Assembly (NCBI GenBank): GCA_040954595.2 | Contig: CM082588.2 | Coordinates: 1,054,001-1,118,000 of the forward strand | Length of the DNA: 64,000 nucleotides | Reading direction: 5' to 3' | From: Balanoglossus misakiensis | Taxonomy: Eukaryota > Hemichordata | Shown: positions 60,001-64,000 of the stretch, in pieces | Layout: each line of letters opens with the position of its first letter | Numbering within the stretch: the first letter of the stretch is position 1 | The notes under the pieces: model-generated | The model's input: the letters and a program-made list of their open reading frames with translations, nothing else | Database searches by the model: none | Told to the model about the DNA's origin: nothing | Program-made: the position numbers and the translations under genes

Positions 60001-63000
60001 TTGGTGGTTTTTCGACAAAAACCATGGGTTATAGCTCATGAAAATCATCCAGAAATGTCAATTTTTCGAGTTCGCGAAATTTCAAAATTTGGTGGTTTTT
60101 TCGACAAAAACCATGGGTTATAGCTCATGAAAATCATCCAGAAATGTCAATTTTTCGACTTCGCGAAATTTCAAAATTATGGTGGTTTTTCGACAAAAAC
60201 CATGGGTTATAGCTCATGAAAATCATCCAGAAATGTCAATTTTTCGACTTCGCGAAATTTCAAAATTTGGTGCTTTTTCGACAAAAACCATGGGTTATAG
60301 CTCATGAAAATCATCCAGAAATGTCAATTTTTCGACTTCGCGAAATTTCAAAATTTGGTGCTTTTTCGACAAAAACCATGGGTTATAGCTCATGAAAATC
60401 ATCCAGAAATGTCAATTTTTCGACTTCGCGAAATTTCAAAATTTGGTGCTTTTTCGACAAAAACCATGGGTTATAGCTCATGAAAATCATCCAGAAATGT
60501 CAATTTTTCGACTTCGCGAAATTTCAAAATTTCGTGGTTTTTCGACAAAAACCATGGGTTATAGCTCATGAAAATCATCCAGAAATGTCAATTTTTCGAC
60601 TTCGCGAAATTTCAAAATTTCGTGCTTTTTCGACAAAAACCATGGGTTATAGCTCATGAAAATCATCCAGAAATGTCAATTTTTCGACTTCGCGAAATTT
60701 CAAAATTTGGTGCTTTTTCGACAAAAACCATGGGTTATAGCTCATGAAAATCATCCAGAAATGTCAATTTTTCGACTTCGCGAAATTTCAAAATTTGGTG
60801 CTTTTTCGACAAAAACCATGGGTTATAGCTCATGAAAATCATCCAGAAATGTCAATTTTTCGACTTCGCGAAATTTCAAAATTTGGTGGTTTTTCGACAA
60901 AAACCATGGGTTATAGCTCATGAAAATCATCCAGAAATGTCAATTTTTCGACTTCGCGAAATTTCAAAATTTTGTGGTTTTTCGACAAAAACCATGGGTT
61001 ATAGCTCATGAAAATCATCCAGAAATGTCAATTTTTCGACTTCGCGAAATTTCAAAATTTCGTGGTTTTTCGACAAAAACCATGGGTTATAGCTCATGAA
61101 AATCATCCAGAAATGTCAATTTTTCGACTTCGCGAAATTCAAAATTTCGTGGTTTTTCGACAAAAACATGGGTTATAGCTCATGAAAATCATCCAGAAAT
61201 GTCAATTTTTCGACTTCGCGAAATTTCAAAATTTGGTGGTTTTTCGACAAAAACCAGGGGTTATAGCTCATGAAAATCATCCAGAAATGTCAATTTTTCG
61301 ACTTCGCGAAATTTCAAAATTTGGTGGTTTTTCGACAAAAACCATGGGTTATAGCTCATGAAAATCATCCAGAAATGTCAATTTTTGGACTTCGCGAAAT
61401 TTCAAAATTTGGTGGTTTTTTGACAAAAACCATGGGTTATAGCTCATGAAAATCATCCAGAAATGTCAATTTTTCGACTTCACGAAACTTCAAAATTTGG
61501 TGGTTTTTCGACAAAAACCATGGGTTATAGCTCATGAAAATCATCCAGAAATGTCAATTTTCGACTTCGCGAAATTTCAAATTTGGTGGTTTTTCGACAA
61601 AAACCATGGGTTATAGCTCATGAAAATCATCCAGAAATGTCAATTTTTCGAGTTCGCGAAATTTCAAAATTTGGTGGTTTTTCGACAAAAACCATGGGTT
61701 ATAGCTCATGAAAATCATCCAGAAATGTCAATTTTTCGACTTCGCGAAATTTCAAAATATGGTGGTTTTTCGACAAAAACCATGGGTTATAGCTCATGAA
61801 AATCATCCAGAAATGTCAATTTTTCGACTTCGCGAAATTTCAAAATTTGGTGCTTTTTCGACAAAAACCATGGGTTATAGCTCATGAAAATCATCCAGAA
61901 ATGTCAATTTTTCGACTTCGCGAAATTTCAAAATTTGGTGCTTTTTCGACAAAAACCATGGGTTATAGCTCATGAAAATCATCCAGAAATGTCAATTTTT
62001 CGACTTCGCGAAATTTCAAAATTTCGTGGTTTTTCGACAAAAACATGGGTTATAGCTCATGAAAATCATCCAGAAATGTCAATTTTTCGACTTCGCGAAA
62101 TTTCAAAATTTGGTGGTTTTTCGACAAAAACCAGGGGTTATAGCTCATGAAAATCATCCAGAAATGTCAATTTTTCGACTTCGCGAAATTTCAAAATTTG
62201 GTGGTTTTTCGACAAAAACCATGGGTTATAGCTCATGAAAATCATCCAGAAATGTCAATTTTTGGACTTCGCGAAATTTCAAAATTTGGTGGTTTTTTGA
62301 CAAAAACCATGGGTTATAGCTCATGAAAATCATCCAGAAATGTCAATTTTTCGACTTCACGAAACTTCAAATTTGGTGGTTTTTCGACAAAAACCATGGG
62401 TTATAGCTCATGAAAATCATCCAGAAATGTCAATTTTTCGACTTCGCGAAATTTCAAAATTTGGTGGTTTTTCGACAAAAACCATGGGTTATAGCTCATG
62501 AAAAATCATCCAGAAATGTCAATTTTTCGACTTCGCGAAATTTCAAAATTTGGTGGTTTTTCGACAAAAACCATGGGTTATAGCTCATGAAAATCATCCA
62601 GAAATGTCAATTTTTCGAGTTCGCGAAATTTCAAAATTTGGTGGTTTTTCGACAAAAACCATGGGTTATAGCTCATGAAATCATCCAGAAATGTCAATTT
62701 TTCGACTTCGCGAAATTTCAAAATATGGTGGTTTTTCGACAAAAACCATGGGTTATAGCTCATGAAAATCATCCAGAAATGTCAATTTTTCGACTTCGCG
62801 AAATTTCAAAATTTGGTGCTTTTTCGACAAAAACCATGGGTTATAGCTCATGAAAATCATCCAGAAATGTCAATTTTTCGACTTCGCGAAATTTCAAAAT
62901 TTGGTGCTTTTTCGACAAAACCATGGGTTATAGCTCATGAAAATCATCCAGAAATGTCAATTTTTCGACTTCGCGAAATTTCAAAATTTGGTGCTTTTTC

Positions 63001-64000
63001 GACAAAAACCATGGGTTATAGCTCATGAAAATCATCCAGAAATGTCAATTTTTCGACTTCGCGAAATTTCAAAATTTGGTGGTTTTTCGACAAAAACCAT
63101 GGGTTATAGCTCATGAAAATCATCCAGAAATGTCAATTTTTCGACTTCGCGAAATTTCAAAATTTCGTGGTTTTTCGACCAAAACCATGGGTTATAGCTC
63201 ATGAAAATCATCCAGAAATGTCAATTTTTCGACTTCGCGAAAATTTCAAAATTTGGTGCTTTTTCGACAAAAACCATGGGTTATAGCTCATGAAAATCAT
63301 CCAGAAATGTCAATTTTTCGACTTCGCGAAATTTCAAAATTTGGTGGTTTTTTGACAAAAACCATGGGTTATAGCTCATGAAAATCATCCAGAAATGTCA
63401 ATTTTTCGACTTCGCGAAATTTCAAAATTTGGTGGTTTTTCGACAAAAACCATGGGTTATAGCTCATGAAAATCATCCAGAAATGTCAATTTTTCGACTT
63501 CGCGAAATTACAAAATTTGGTGGTTTTTCGACAAAAACCATGGGTTATAGCTCATGAAATCATCCAGAAATGTCAATTTTTCGACTTCGCGAAATTTCAA
63601 AATTTGGTGGTTTTTCGACAAAAACCATGGGTTATAGCTCATGAAAATCATCCAGAAATGTCAATTTTTCGACTTCGCGAAATTTCAAAATTTGGTGGTT
63701 TTTCGACAAAAACCATGGGTTATAGCTCATGAAAATCATCCAGAAATGTCAATTTTTCGACTTCGCGAAATTTCAAATTTGGTGGTTTTTCGACAAAAAC
63801 CATGAGTTATAGCTCATGAAAATCATCCAGAAATGTCAATTTTTCGACTTCGCGAAATTTCAAAATTTGGTGGTTTTTCGACAAAAACCATGGGTTATAG
63901 CTCATGAAAATCATCCAGAAATGTCAATTTTTCGACTTCGCGAAATTTTAAAATTTGGTGCTTTTTCGACAAAAACCATGGGTTATAGCTCATGAAAATC
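54013..64000 (+). repeat. Satellite block, about 113 copies of the 88-bp monomer, + orientation, continuing beyond the window
   Basis: The same monomer as the left block, reversed: GGTG(G/C)TTTTTCGACAAAAA, CCATGGGTTATAGCTCATGA, AAATCATCCAGAAATGTCAA, TTTTTCGACTTCGCGAAATT, TCAAAATTT. The GGTGC variant is common here but scarce on the left. Single-base insertions and deletions are frequent (for example GAATTTC for GAAATTTC, GGTGGCTTTTT, CTCATGAAATCATCC). A roughly ten-monomer unit is repeated at 60.9-62.4 kb. Confidence 0.98.

Noticed and set aside
53732-63732. Repeated 88-codon open frames (MKIIQKCQFF..., ending MGYSS) through the satellite
   Set aside because: The 88-bp monomer has length 1 modulo 3, so any open frame passes through all three frames and closes after three monomers (264 bp). 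The frames are arithmetic by-products on both strands, not genes.
38445-64000. CRISPR array
   Set aside because: No spacers: the whole unit repeats. The context is a eukaryotic gene region.
39049-64000. CENP-B box within the satellite
   Set aside because: TTCG occurs, but no monomer position satisfies the required TTCGnnnnAnnCGGG pattern on either strand.

Overview
The window is nuclear DNA of an animal. It has spliced genes with GT-AG introns of 0.2-8 kb, AATAAA poly(A) signals, an AT-rich background, microsatellites, MITE-like repeats and a very long tandem satellite. A PAAF1 end, a complete NR0B (DAX1/SHP-type) nuclear receptor and a complete DDX10 helicase all lie on the + strand. This fits an invertebrate, most plausibly a marine deuterostome (hemichordate or amphioxus grade), but the sequence does not fix the species.

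Layout: (1) 1-6.6 kb holds the last two exons of PAAF1 (proteasomal ATPase-associated factor 1) split by a 5.8-kb intron, then its 3'UTR. (2) 6.6-9.5 kb is intergenic, with a tandem duplication and a G-run. (3) 9.5-19.1 kb is an NR0B gene: a CpG-rich promoter, a putative 5'UTR intron, exon 1 (LxxLL-type N-terminus, His-rich tract, first part of the ligand-binding domain), an 8.1-kb intron, and exon 2 (end of the ligand-binding domain with AF-2). There is no zinc-finger DNA-binding domain. The intron carries nuclear-receptor-type and CRE-type motifs and a separate open frame with an NR0B-style LxxLL module. (4) 19.1-25.0 kb is intergenic and includes a 21-bp tandem repeat of SOX-like sites. (5) 25.08-38.3 kb is a 16-exon DDX10 gene whose inferred protein is 834 aa with all DEAD-box motifs. 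Its 3'UTR holds a 42-bp minisatellite. (6) 38.44-64.0 kb, about 40% of the window, is an 88-bp-monomer satellite. It has a divergent edge block (+), about 168 monomers inverted (-), a 100-N gap, and about 113 monomers in + orientation running off the end.

The three genes share a strand but have no evident joint pathway: proteasome assembly, transcriptional co-repression and ribosome biogenesis. The most unusual parts are the LxxLL module inside the NR0B intron, the motif-dense NR0B locus, and the inverted, higher-order-organised satellite that starts about 150 bp after the DDX10 poly(A) signal.
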